A stretch of DNA of 64,000 bases from Polytrichum commune (Eukaryota; Streptophyta; Polytrichopsida; Polytrichales; Polytrichaceae). The DNA lies in the NCBI GenBank assembly GCA_950295325.1, contig OX485806.1:24924001-24988000 (forward strand), given 5' to 3'. Below, piece after piece: positions 21,401 through 32,862 of this stretch. The notes under the pieces are model-generated. The model saw only the letters and a program-made list of their open reading frames with translations, ran no database searches and was not told the origin of the DNA. The first letter of the stretch is position 1, and every line of letters begins with the position of its first letter. Both the position numbers and the translations under genes were made by a program.

Positions 21401-24397
21401 ATTAATGGAAACAACAATCTACCTATCTCCTTCCATTCACAACATTTAGGGTACTAATGCACATGCTTACTGTTGATGCAGAAAGAAGAGGATTCTTTGG
21501 GGAAGGCTTTGGAGTCCCCAGCATATGACACCAGTTGTATTCATCTTGTGGATCTTGCAGGTATTTGTTCCATTTGGCGAAGGGATTCTCATTTTCGTAA
21601 TTCTGACATTTCGGAAAACTCAATTTCTGAAGAGGGGAAGATTCAGGATAGGTTTTAATTCACAGAAAGGGGTTTAGAACGATATCAAAGCCACCCGTAG
21701 TCATCAAAGAAAGGAACGATGAAGAATTAACCTGCGGTGTCTCTAGAAGCTCAAACTGTGTCATCGATTTTATGGGGGCAGGGAGTGAAAGACAATCCGA
21801 TGTAAAGATGGTGGAGGCAATGCGAGGAGAGGAATCACGGGCCATTAACCTATCCTTGACAATATTGAATGAGGTCAGAAGTTTCCTACACCTTCAATAG
21901 TTACAGTCTACTGTGGAAGATGTTGATGAACTTCTCCATCTCTTGACTTCAGCACATGATCTCCGAAGGTAAAATAGTAGAGTTTAGGCCATTCATCGAC
22001 ACATAATATTCTCCTGGTACAACATTTCCAGCTAATCAGGCTTTGAGATCCTTCTCTCTAATAGGTGATTTTAAGCCTTTCAAGGGGAGCATACCCGTCG
22101 TACCGTAGCTCGGTGTTGACATGGCTGTTAAGAGATTCTTTTGGAGGCAACAACAAAACTTTTATGATCGCCAATGTTTCGCCCACTGAACATGTAAGTA
22201 ATGCTTCCTAGACAGCCCAAAAGTAGAACCGAATACATTGCAATAGGTTAATCACATTCAGAGCAGAATTCATCAGGACCTCTGCCATTGGCAAAAACAC
22301 TTGGCGAGCTCCTCAGCAAGATTATGAAGACAACTTCTGGATTACATTTTGATAGTGGGTTCTACTGTTAACTCCTGAAATGAATGCACAAAAATAGGTC
22401 ACTTATGACTGCAGTGTAGTATAGTGGGTTGCATGGAAGCTACTGTACAAGCAAAAGAACATGTTGCAGTCTAAGGTGAATACAACAGGAACTGCACAGA
22501 AGATGGAAAAAAATGCAAAATTGGCATTATTGTTACTTAATGCAATAAATCGAGTGGGATTCTGACCTTGTGATAAGTACACAGACAGATATCCTCCATC
22601 GTGCTGAGAAATGTTAGTTGTCCAATGTGTAGGAATTGCGTGAAAGTTTGAGCACTCTGAGGTATGCTGCCAAAGCGAACACCATACAGAGGAACTCTTT
22701 CGGAGGCGAGCAAGATCCACGCAACAATCTCATTTGCAAACTGAAAGAAGAACTGATTATGCTCCGCAAAATAGCAACATCAAAGTTGTCAGAAAATGCA
22801 AATCATGCTGCAGAAGCACTAGTGTTCCAGGTATACGCACATCCTCTCGTGATTCACAGAAAACCCTCATCAACAACTGGCTCAAAGAAAAGTAGGACAA
22901 GGTTTAAATTATTTTAATGTAGCCACTCCTTCTTGTTTAAAGATGCGCAATTACTGTTAACATCTCAGAAGATTTTGCAGCTGCATGTCTGCATCTATGA
23001 AGACATAAGACCAGTTCACTACATCGTCCAAATTCCACCTAGCTGAGGTACTTGCAGAATTCTATCATAGAAGGCGCAGTTAGATGAATGAAAGTGATTT
23101 ATTTGAGATTGCAAGGCAGCAACATTAATCTTAGACTTGCAATGCGGGGTTTTCATTTATCACAAGTATGGAAGAATCCTTTTAAATGAAGAGGTGTTCC
23201 TGCAGATTTCATCACTCATGGTTCAAGAGATAGCAGACAGGTTGATTCACCTCTTGTTCCACTGGCTCCAGAGCAGGGCGTTTGTACAACTAAATTACCT
23301 TACCTTGTTTGTTACCTCCACCACAAAATCTTTAACGGGGATTAGTAAGCAAAACTGTGAAGGATTCTGAAGCTGATTGTGTGCAACCATTCGCAGGACA
23401 GTTTGGAGCAACTAACCCTGCTGGGAAACACAACGTGGAAACGCAAACACCAATTTACACCTCCACACAGTATTTTAGACACTGCAAGTTGCACAACACG
23501 TACCCGCTTGGAACAGATAGTAGTGCAATGAGCAGAGGTAAACAGATGGCCTCCACAGGGCTTCAGAGTATTCTCAGTATGAGCTCCAGGATCTTACAAC
23601 ACGTTGAAAGCCTTGCTGCGGAACAGAGTGACTCTAATGACCAGGACATTGAGAGAGGAGACCTTCAAGCCGGTACAAGTGATATGAAGACCACTCAACT
23701 AATAAACCAAGCAAGTCCTAGCAGCATGGAGACGCTCAGTATCAGTAAGCTAATCACTCCAGTGCAGAAGCAAGAAGCATGCACCTGTACTGATACACAG
23801 GCGTTGTATGCTGATACCTCGAGAACAGCGACAACAATATGCTTCATATGGACTCTTGTGAAACTGACTAACCGACTACCTTCTGCAGTTTTCACAATGA
23901 AAGGGAAGACTACCTTAAAGGGTTCTATCCTCTTTGCAAGGCAACTGTCGTACTCTGGGTTGCACCCTGTCACGTTTGAGAGCAGGTATCCCTTCTTCAT
24001 TGAAGTCCTGGCAGAACAAAACAATTTAAGAGCAAGCCTGACATATGGCCTACGAAGTACATGTCAAGTTTTGTCCCAAAGTCCAGCACAATGGAGGGTG
24101 CATTTCTTGAAGGCGGGCCTCAACAGTTTTGGCTCTGGAAATAATCTTGCAGAGTGCCAAAATGAGACCTGTTCCGAACACCAGGCTGTTTTCATTCACA
24201 TGCCAGCCCACCGATGCAATGATCACAAAGGGTATGTGGTCATTCAGATGCTGTCTTCAGCACGGGCTGAGGTAAACGGGAAGCCAATGTTGAATCCAAA
24301 ATTATTACTCACAGGAGACAAAATTGTTCTCCAGAATCTGAATTGCCAGGAACCCAGTTGCACAATGTACTTCTTTGACCTTCAAAGTCCTCCCTAG
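18490..24397 (+). CDS. Kinesin-3-like motor protein with FHA-like C-terminus
   Basis: A multi-exon kinesin. The exons I can join in frame are 18490-18696, 18874-18933, 19247-19348, 19561-19677, 20025-20102, 20543-20617, 20827-21342, 21482-21560, 21782-21968, 22085-22193 and 22633-22830 (576 codons). Motor motifs appear in order: [11 protein letters not shown]-loop [43 protein letters not shown] (switch I), VDLAGSER (switch II), [35 protein letters not shown]. The VLTWLL signature and the [11 protein letters not shown] loop are of kinesin-3 type. A later open stretch (about 23397-24397) ends in FHA-like sequence ([32 protein letters not shown]), although the usual FHA arginine is missing. Kinesin-3 motors walk to microtubule plus ends with vesicle cargo; this is family knowledge. 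Oddities are an in-frame TAG at 21898 and a roughly 90-residue motor insertion. Exons between 22831 and 23396 are unresolved. It could be a pseudogene. Confidence 0.8.
18508..18627 (+). repeat. 60-bp in-frame tandem duplication in the kinesin N-terminus
   Basis: Two adjacent 60-bp units, nearly identical, encode [20 protein letters not shown] and [20 protein letters not shown]. The unit length keeps the frame, which supports this exon being coding. The segment precedes the motor and is Thr/Pro-rich. Confidence 0.9.
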
Positions 24398-25200
24398 AGA
24401 TTTAAGCGTCATAAAACACATGAGCCCTTGTACAGGCGGACATTAGAAAGAAAAAAAAGACAATCTAATTCGGTGAGAGTAGAAAGAATTTAGTTAAGGA
24501 AGAGCTACAAAAGTCAGCCCTTGCCTAATGCATGAGTTTTCTTATTTGACATGCATTATTGTAAAACATGACCTTACTTCACACTGTTTATTTGACCTCA
24601 ATGCACCACAAAGATTAGTAAACTCAATGCTCCTACATTCATCCCAAGCAAATAAAATGAGACCAATACAATTGGCTACGTCTTATACTGCATGAGCATA
24701 GGTCTTATACAAGTTAGAGTTGCCCGCACACAATACCTCACAATTCCCACATATAGACTCTTTGAGAAGGGACATTGTTTACAATGCATATAAACATGTT
24801 CCTGAGAGTAAAATCACCCAGAGCCTGTGTCCTCTAGGAAATCAGACAGAAAAAGAAAACGAAAAGAAAGAAAGAAAGAAAGATTAAAATTAAAAATTAA
24901 AAACCCTAGGATTCCAGCACAGAATTTTGAGGCTGATACAACTTCACACCACACCATCACACCAGAAAGGTACCCTAGCCATGTACATTAAAGAAGCAGA
25001 TTGGTCTCTTTCCCCTTGTAAAAAAGTTCTGCGCACACAATATATACAAAGCTCCCAGCAATTTACTAACTAATCTTACTAGAATGGAGATGGGCAAGTT
25101 ATTGCCCTTGTTCTCTCCTGGAGCTGCTTGACTGTTGGCAACACCACATATCACAAGTGTCAACCTCGGATTTCTTGTATTCCTACAACTTATATTCCTT
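24398..25200. other. Convergent intergenic gap between kinesin and LRR gene
   Basis: The 3' flanks of two genes that face each other. It contains an AAAG/AAAT microsatellite at about 24846-24900 and no further open frames of note. Both polyadenylation regions are expected here, so the transcripts may overlap. Confidence 0.5.
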
Positions 25201-25267
25201 TCACTCTGACCTCACACTTCTTGAATTACGCTCATCAATGATCTGAACACTAGCATGCAGAGGAGAT

Positions 25268-27867
25268 CTATTTTAAGGACGGAGTCCCAAAACTCGCTAC
25301 CTGTAGAAGTTGGATCAGTGCTTGCTCCCATGTGGCCATTAATTCATCAGTCACCACGCCTGCGTTTGACAGATTTGACTGTCGCGCCATTGCCATGCAT
25401 CCACACTCCCCTTCGAGCACCCCAGCCAGCATTGCGTTCGTCCTAGCTGCCACCTTAGCATTGTTTGGAAGTGCTACAAGTTTGTGCTTGGCTGTCACGA
25501 AGCAAACAGAGAATAATTTGAGTAGCATGTTACCCCGGCTCATCCAGAATCCAAATCTTACTCCTAGTACACATTAAGATGAATCAGAAAACTTTGCACC
25601 GAATAGACCAGCAATAAGTGCACAATCATACCTACACTCCACAAGGCCCTGAAACAAGGCAGAAGACGATTGGACTCTAAACTTTCTCAAGTACGCATTT
25701 CTTGATCAGGACCAGAACTGGCGGCCCTCTCCTACATAGGAACTATGCATTACAGCTCACCTTGCAATGCAAATATTGATTTTCCCGTCACATTCGTAAG
25801 CCGAACATCCAAAAGTAGTAAGTCGGGGATTGCTGCAAAGATGAAAATTTTGTTAAAAAAGAGAGACACACCTTGCACAAAAGACACTGCATGAACAGAG
25901 AGTCCAACTCACCTTCAACTGCCTTTGTAATATGATTATAGACGAAGCACAGACTTAGTGATGTTTGGCGTGGTCTTCAGAAGACCTGAAGCACGTGTGC
26001 AGTTGTCCAGAAAAGTTACTGCAAGGATTTGGGACTACAGAAAGAGAGCTTCCTCTTACTCTTATCAAGAAAGGTTTGCACTAACTTGGAGACTTAGAGA
26101 TCCGCCTTCCAGTCATCGGATGAAGCCATTTCATGTAAAAACTTAAAGGCAAAGCCAGAAGCACTGACCTAACAAGCCCGCTATAGCAGCATGTGTAATG
26201 TGCGTGCGTTGAAGCCGCAGATAGGTCAAACTAGAGGCAGGCCATTGTTGCAAAAGTGCATCTACTCCATATTGGCCACCCTGGATTACTAAGTTGTGAT
26301 CTCCAATAGTCACATCTGATTGCTGAGAAAGCACCCAATTATGTAAACGGCTCCCATATGTAAGAATTTCCACCAACCCATCACCAACACATGTGCCACT
26401 GACATTCAGGGCCCGCAAAAATCTTAATTCTGTCACATCGCATTGCACAGAGCTGTTGATTAGATTTTATTTGGAGGTCCATATTTATGAGTACCAACGA
26501 TTGGGTCAACCAGGTTGTCAACATTGTGCACCCGTTCCTCAGTCAACCTTTTCGAATACGTGCATCCACAATCATTCTAGGATATATCCACGTGCTCGCC
26601 CTGGACTGAAACCATTGAGCAAGTAGTACCAAATGCGCTTTTCTGATTGATACAAAACACCAGCACATGAACCCTTCAACCCCTGTCACATAATCATAAG
26701 AGCAAGACCTGAAAGAGTGTGAGCTGCAACATCATTGGTGAAAGCAGGAACGTTTTCCACATCCAGGCACTTTAGTCGAGGCACCTCTGAAAAGACAGTC
26801 ATGCCCAAGTTCCTTCGTTAGCAGAGAATATCTGGTTCTACCACAAGCACTAATTCAAGGAGAAGGAACTGGGTGTCATTCAGATCAATTCTTCTGGAAT
26901 TGGAACCTGTACCAAATATGAATTCGGAAGTATGAAGACAAAAACATCAATATACATAGAAGCAGTCAATATTTACACATGTCAAATTGGTGCTTCAACA
27001 CTACAAAAATGACACCGTGCCAGTAGTCCTGCAGCTAAATCAGGAGATAGAGGTCAATTAATATTAAGTCATTGCATGACCCACTGTCAACATTCAGGCA
27101 AGCTTATGAAAAAACCTGTCCACCTTTAAACTCCTGAAGGAGCAAGCACCATACCTCGAATAAGAGAAAGGGATTCGGCACGCAAACACGAGCAATTTCG
27201 CAGATTTAAGCATTCCAAACACTTGAGAGCTGCAAAGAACCCAAAATGAACCATCAGTTCCTTTGCTAGACTCGTTTTTTAGAGCAAAGCAGATGCCTTA
27301 CTTAACAGGTGGAGATTCATCCTTGTGGATGACGTTGTCACTGCTTACCAGCTACTTATACACATGGTCTTGATACACTTAAAAAACCCAACAAATTCTG
27401 AGCACAATTTTAATTTGATTCGTTCCAAGTAAGAATTTACCAGGAAGAAAACAGAGATTCTCGAGCCAAGAGCAACCTCTCAAATCTAGCCGCAGTAGGT
27501 TCCGCATCATCGGCAGATGTTGTATTCCCCTATTATTCAGACCCGGCACTCGGGTCAAGCGCAATTTCTCTAGCCTCGGAAGGAACCCAATCACGATTTC
27601 AAGCTCACGGAGAGAAGCACTTGGAGACTTCCAAAGAAACCCCTCCACGAGAGTCGCAGTAATTTCTAAAGGAAGTAAATGGAGATTGCGTGCGTAGTAT
27701 GACAGGTTCATCGTCGCTTGATGGATACACAGCTGTAATAAGGACGGCCTTCGTAGTTCCATGCACATTTGCCCCTCCTCAAGGGTTCCACATTCAGGCT
27801 CAACGGCAAGCCCCCATCCCGCTGGCTTTACAACTCTCAAACCTAACTTCAAAGAATTTCTCTCCAT
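25268..27867 (-). CDS. Leucine-rich-repeat (RNI-like) protein
   Basis: A minus-strand gene read through splice signals. Exons are about 27867-27441, 27229-27155, 26906-26851, 26786-26709, 26452-26169 and 25832-25761, with a terminal open frame ending at 25268. Exon 1 starts MERNSLKLGLRV and contains PSLLQLCIHQATMNLSYYA and LHLLPLEITATLVEGFL, a pattern seen ahead of the repeats in plant RNI-like LRR proteins. LRRs follow: LEKLRLTRVPGLNNRGIQHL, LLRLDLRGCSWLENL, LKCLECLNLRNCSCL, VPRLKCLDVENVPAF, LRFLRALNVSGTCVGDGL and LTYLRLQRTHITHAAI. Such proteins are often substrate receptors or scaffolds; no F-box is evident, so the function is open. The last exon (NNAKVAARTNAML) is not LRR-like. Linking exons between 26169 and 25268 are uncertain. 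Confidence 0.7.
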
Positions 27868-28329
27868 CTTTGTCTCTTGTGCAAAGGATTCTTCATGTGT
27901 TGAAGGGCTGCCTGGATCTCCTCAAAGCTCTAGTGCTTACGATTCTCGAAAAAAGCCGACACATGTGAAGTGAGGCTAGTGTACTTCTACATCAATGAAA
28001 TCCCTCACTTCGCGAGTTTGAGGAAGATCAAACACTGAATAGACCCGGAACAACAATTGCTCTCAGTCAGCGACCAAGTAGTACAAGGGAGAAATTCCTT
28101 TGGTACTGAAGAGAGCAAAGTGAGAAAGAACGAGACTACACAAGATAGGCAGTGGACAAAGACATATCGGACACTGCTCAAAAGCTCGATGTAACCACAA
28201 GCGAAATAGAAATAAAAATTCAGCACCAATACCAACACATAAACAACGTTCTGCAATTCACCGCAAATGTACAAGCAAACATGGTACACATGAACTAAGA
28301 ATCGCCGAGGAAATTCTTCTTCAATAAAT

Positions 28330-29060
28330 ATCAGCATCACGTGGAGTGCACCATGGCCGCCAGGGACCAAGCGAGGTGAGGTGATGATTGAGGTGATGAA
28401 TCAAAGGCTCGTTGACCAGCAAAACTGCGGACCTCAGACTCCATCGCCATCTGAAGCAATTGTTCGTGTATGTTCGAAGCGCACCAAAATCGACGAACTT
28501 CTTCTTCTTCATCAGTAAATCTCAGGATCACGCTGAGCACACCTCCGCACCCAGGGGCCGAAAGAGGTGAGATGATGATTGAGGTGACGAAGCAAAGATT
28601 CGCCGACCACCACCAACTGCGGACCTCGGACTCCACCGCCTTCCGAAGCAACTGTTCGCGTATGTTCAAAGCGCACCAGAACCATCGACGAACTTCCTCT
28701 TCAGAAATTTCTGCATCACCTGGAGCACAACGCACACCTCTGCCGCCAGGGGCTAAATGAGGTGAGGTGACGAAGCAAAGATTCATCGACCAGCACAAAT
28801 GCGGACCTCGGACTCCATCGCCTTCCGAAGCATTGTTCGCGGATGTTCGAAGCGCACCAAAAACATTAACAAACTTCTCCTTTCTTCTTCAGTAAATTTC
28901 AGCATCCCACGGAGCACACCTCTGCCGCCGGGGGCCAAGTGAGGTGAGGTGATGATTAAGGTGACGAAGACAATATTTGCCAACCAGCACAACTGCGGAC
29001 ATCGGACTCCATCGCTTTCCGAAGCATTGTTCGCGAATGTTCGAAGCATACCAGGTGACA
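28330..29060. repeat. Tandem repeat array, four units of about 190 bp
   Basis: Four head-to-tail units start near 28330, 28525, 28710 and 28900. Each contains, in order, a GCATCAC...GGAGCACACC-type start, CCGCCAGGGGC, GAGGTGA, GACGAAGCAAAGATTC, CTGCGGACCTCGGACTCCA, TTCCGAAGCA, TGTTCG and GTTCGAAGCGCACCA. The array lies upstream of the LRR gene (on its 5' side). Open frames crossing it on both strands are a by-product of the repetition. Confidence 0.85.
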
Positions 29061-29555
29061 TTGACAGCGAGAGACAGCTTGAACTTGAGCTTGCAATTGC
29101 AATCGAACAAATATCTAACAATTCAGGGCCCTGCATCGCTTGCGACACCACGAAAGAATCGAGGAGAGCGAGTCAAACCTCTTTGACAGCCTCTGGGTTT
29201 GATGTGCGACACGATCTTTGTGTTTATGTTTGTACATTTCGTGCCATGGTCTCCTGCTCTCAAATTTCGAACGGCAGCATGAGTCAATTGCAACATGACA
29301 GTCCGAAAAATGAAATCAAAAACTCAACTACTGCTTGCTTCGTAGATTTCTTAGTTTGATAAGTGCGTAACTTCATTGAATTTCGATTGCAAGGATCCTG
29401 CAAATTTTTCATACTCTGAGAAATCGCATATCTCTGCAATCAAAAGAACAAACTACTATGTATGCTTGCCACGAAGGATTGTTCAAGCTCGAACAAGTAC
29501 TCTCAAGAATAATTTACACAATAAATAATTGTTAAGTCCACCTTATGACATGAAA
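29061..29555. other. Spacer between repeat array and tRNA gene
   Basis: An open frame continues from the array to 29359 without recognised motifs. Nothing else is supported. Confidence 0.3.
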
Positions 29556-29637
29556 GTCAATTTGGCCGAGTGGTTAAGGCGGCAGACTCGAAATCTGCTG
29601 GGGTTTCCCCGCGCAGGTTCAAATCCTGCAGTTGACG
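29556..29637 (+). tRNA. tRNA-Ser(CGA): tRNA-Ser (anticodon CGA)
   Basis: An 82-nt class II tRNA. The acceptor stem GTCAATT pairs with AGTTGAC (one G-T pair). The D-arm contains TGGCCGAGTGGTTAAGGC. The anticodon stem-loop is GCAGA-CTCGAAA-TCTGC with CGA at 29589-29591. There is a long variable arm (GGGGTTTCCCC) and a T-arm CAGGTTCAAATCCTG. The long variable arm and CGA anticodon identify serine (UCG codons). No intron and no encoded CCA, as expected for a nuclear gene. The boxes A and B needed for RNA polymerase III are intact. Confidence 0.97.
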
Positions 29638-29689
29638 TTTTTGCGTTTTGCCGGATGGAAGAAAGTAAACCCTTGTTTATGGTGATAGT

Positions 29690-30420
29690 GTCGCATACAC
29701 TATTTGCTAAACCCTATTTGCCAAGAGGTCTCAAAGTATGAAGTCCACTAATTGCCAATATGATACTATTTGTAAACATTAATAACTTTTGTAAGAAAAT
29801 AAAAACAAGAAAACGGGAGAATTGTAAGGCTTTGTCCTTTACTATGAAAGACTACAATTGTAGTTGTCCACTTTGCTCATGCCAATCCATGGCTATTTAC
29901 TATACCCATACATTTTAGGAAGCAACTATAATTAACTAGATATATATAACTATAGTTAACATCCACATTTAAATAAATTGGACCAAAAATAACAAGAACA
30001 AGTAACGTCCAAGTGTGAACGCAAAGTGGTTAGGAAACTTGCTTGTGAAACATAGAAGTCAACGTATGGTCTTTGTCCTACAGACAAAGCCAATAAATTA
30101 CATTATCATGTTAGCATAGCACTTGGGGTACTTGAGATGATAATGTTGCATTTTAGTACACAAGGGGAAGATATTATTGAGCATAATAATGGCAAGTGTC
30201 ATGTGTTCTTATATTTTAGTATGCAAGAGGAAGATATCTATGACTATACTAATGTCAAGTGTCATTTGTGTACACTTTAGTCAACTTACTTGTAGACCAA
30301 TTATGTAACACAAGCATGCACCTCATAAGACTATTCAACATACTCGTGCCAAGGTATAAAGTAAACGCACTTGAACGCCCAGTGTCACGAGGTGACACTA
30401 ACTATGAAGTTGTTGATCAT
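29690..30420. repeat. Dispersed repeat, inverted relative to 44297-44745
   Basis: On the opposite strand, 44297-44745 repeats the same words in reverse order: GTGTCAC-TGAGGTGACAC-type palindrome, CACTTGAACGCC, CTCATAA, GTCATTTGTGTAC, CAAGTGTCAT and GAAGATAT. Inside it, 29795-30060 is separately related, inverted, to 63230-63630 (AAAGACTACAATTGTAGT, CCAATCCATGGCTATTTACTA, AAGTGTGAACGCAAAGT). This indicates nested transposon debris. Confidence 0.7.
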
Positions 30421-32862
30421 CAATGTCACCTAGCATATGTTTTGTAATAGGATAAGTGACACTATTACACATGTAAGTGACATTATTACACTATTGGTAA
30501 TCGAATACCAATAGGTCTAGTGCTTATGAGAATTGCACATGTACTTAGATGTCATGAAACACCTTATGCAATCATTCATGGTACCTATTGAACCATAAGG
30601 AGAGATATAGGGTAATATGCATTTTGACAAACATATACCTACATCAAAGAACATCAAATTTGTATGCACTTTGGGGTATCACCAAGGTGTGCCATTGAAC
30701 TTTGCAACCTTCATTTAGTTGATCTAAAGTTCACATCTATGCGGTCGGTATCCTCAAGTAGGTTGATGAACTCCATGCAAGCAATTTTTGAATTTATGAA
30801 AATCTCATAAATACATATTACAAAGTGTAGTAAGTTTTTGCTATGGCTCAAAACAACAAAACCCAGGGAACTAAGTCTCCAGGAAGACTGATATAGTGTC
30901 TATAAGGGTTAATGTCACATTGGACTAAGGATTATAATAACAACTTCGGGTCTTTCTTCTTTCATTCCTTCTTAACTCCGCTCACTCTCCATCTCTTATG
31001 GTTCCTTTGCGCTTCCTCAGTCGTGAGTGATTCCGTCCTATCTTCAAGGAAAGTTCCTATCACTCTATGTCTTTGACCTACTTCAGTTGTGAAGCTCAAA
31101 AGCTTGGCAAGTTGTCCTTGGCAATTTGTCAGGACTGAAGTCCGGGGTAATGTCTTTTGGTAACCGCATCGTCTTTAATCAACATAAATCACAATTGCAG
31201 TAATTCAATCCTTTTTAATTCTTTTTTAGCTCAACTTACAACCATCATGCATGTCTTCACATAACTCAAGTCACCACCTTCATCTTCGATCATCTGGTGA
31301 CTCGTCTCAGGCAATCATCCACTTGTTAATATGAAATTCAATACATCAACAGCTAGGCTATATTATTTCCTTAAGGCTTTAGTCCGTTTTAAACTAATAA
31401 TGTCATGTGGATGGTAAAGTCTTACTCCAATACGGTAATATCTCCTTCTCGGAAAGGTGATGTCTTGACAACCTATTGCATGCCTCTAGTCCTTCCATGT
31501 CCATCGCTGGCTACTAGTCCAACTCTCTCTCTCTGAATCTTTCTTGACTAATGGCCAGGAAAGTAGCAACACTTGCCTAGGCGATAGCCCCTCTCTTTAC
31601 TCTCTGTCAACCTCTCTGTAACGGCTATTGCCTTCTCGGCTGGCTACTAAGCTTACTGAGAGTTCTCTCAATTCTACCCCGAGACTATGGCTCTCGTCCT
31701 TCTTGGCTAATTGCCAGCATTCGCTGCTCTCGGCTAATCGCCCAAGACTAAGCTTATTGCCTACTCAGCCTCTCCGACTGAGTTCATCAAGAGCTTGCCT
31801 TCTTTTCGACAGGCTCATGTCTTTCGTCAACACCCCTTCAGGGTAAGTTTACTTGCCACACCCTGACTTCCTCTCAAAATATTGCCTCTCTTTGCTCACG
31901 CTTCACATATACTCAGCCTCTTCCGGCTCTTCCTACGGCCAAGCATCCTTCAGTCAATAACCCTTTTACTCTTCTTTGCCAACTCGCCCTTAATTGACTT
32001 TGACATATTCCAATGCAAAATAATCCAATCAATGTTCTTGAATACTTTCAATCTTTACTGTTTCAAAGTTCACAGACATTACTACATTTGAGTGCCTCGA
32101 CTCTTTGCCTATGGCCAATCCCTCCGAGCCTCTCGCTCTGGGATACATCTACGACGACACTCAATCACTGAGTGTTACGCCTGCTAAGTCTATCGCTAAG
32201 TCTATGCTAAGCTTGAGACTATGTGAGATTCTACAAAATGATAATAGCCTGTGTTTGCTAATGGCCGGCTCCTCCTTATCGACGAGGGAGGTGACGAGTC
32301 GGTTAGCTGTCGTAACCGCTTCTGAACGACAATCGCCCCCTTCATTGACTCCATATGAAGTTCAACCGCCAATCGCCAGATGGAAATCGTCAAAATAGGC
32401 TAATAGCCTTTTTCGGACAAGCGATGGCCAAAAAATCGGTTTTACACAAAGCTTGGGATCAAAAAAATTTGGAACTTATAGCACTCAAAGAGGTACATAT
32501 ATGTTCAAGATGTATCAAAAAAATATGGGCGTTGACAATGATTGTATATTAATAACACAAAAAGAATTGTTAGGTGCATGAGGAATCATACATATTCAAG
32601 ATAATTATGAGTGTTATTCTCGATGGAATACATAACGACGACCAATATCTATGTGTCAAGTTTCATTCAACTTTGAATTGACAGACATTTCTTATGAATT
32701 TTGGATGCTTAAATTAATCTATATCAAAATCAGGACATTCTAGGGTCCAAGTCATGCATAAATTGCATGCATATCTTCTCTGAAAGCTTGATTACATATT
32801 TGATATTATGGGAAGTGAATTAAATTTTTTTTATTCAAATAAAATGTTTTGTGATTCCATTA
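30421..32862. other. Unassigned region, partly pyrimidine-rich
   Basis: 30940-32400 is rich in CTC/TCT/GCC words (for example CTCTCGGCTAAT, GGCTACTAAGCTTAC) on the + strand, with several short open frames and no conserved protein. It could be retrotransposon leader or LTR debris. No terminal repeats were identified. Confidence 0.3.

Noticed and set aside
22085-22110. Apparent frameshift in the kinesin motif before SVLTWLL
   Set aside because: Taking the exon from the acceptor at 22084 in phase 2 (after the 21968 donor) restores a continuous [15 protein letters not shown] frame, so no frameshift is needed.
28337-28798. A 153-residue minus-strand protein in the tandem array
   Set aside because: The frame is a direct consequence of the DNA repeats, and similar frames exist on the other strand. 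There is no evidence of translation.
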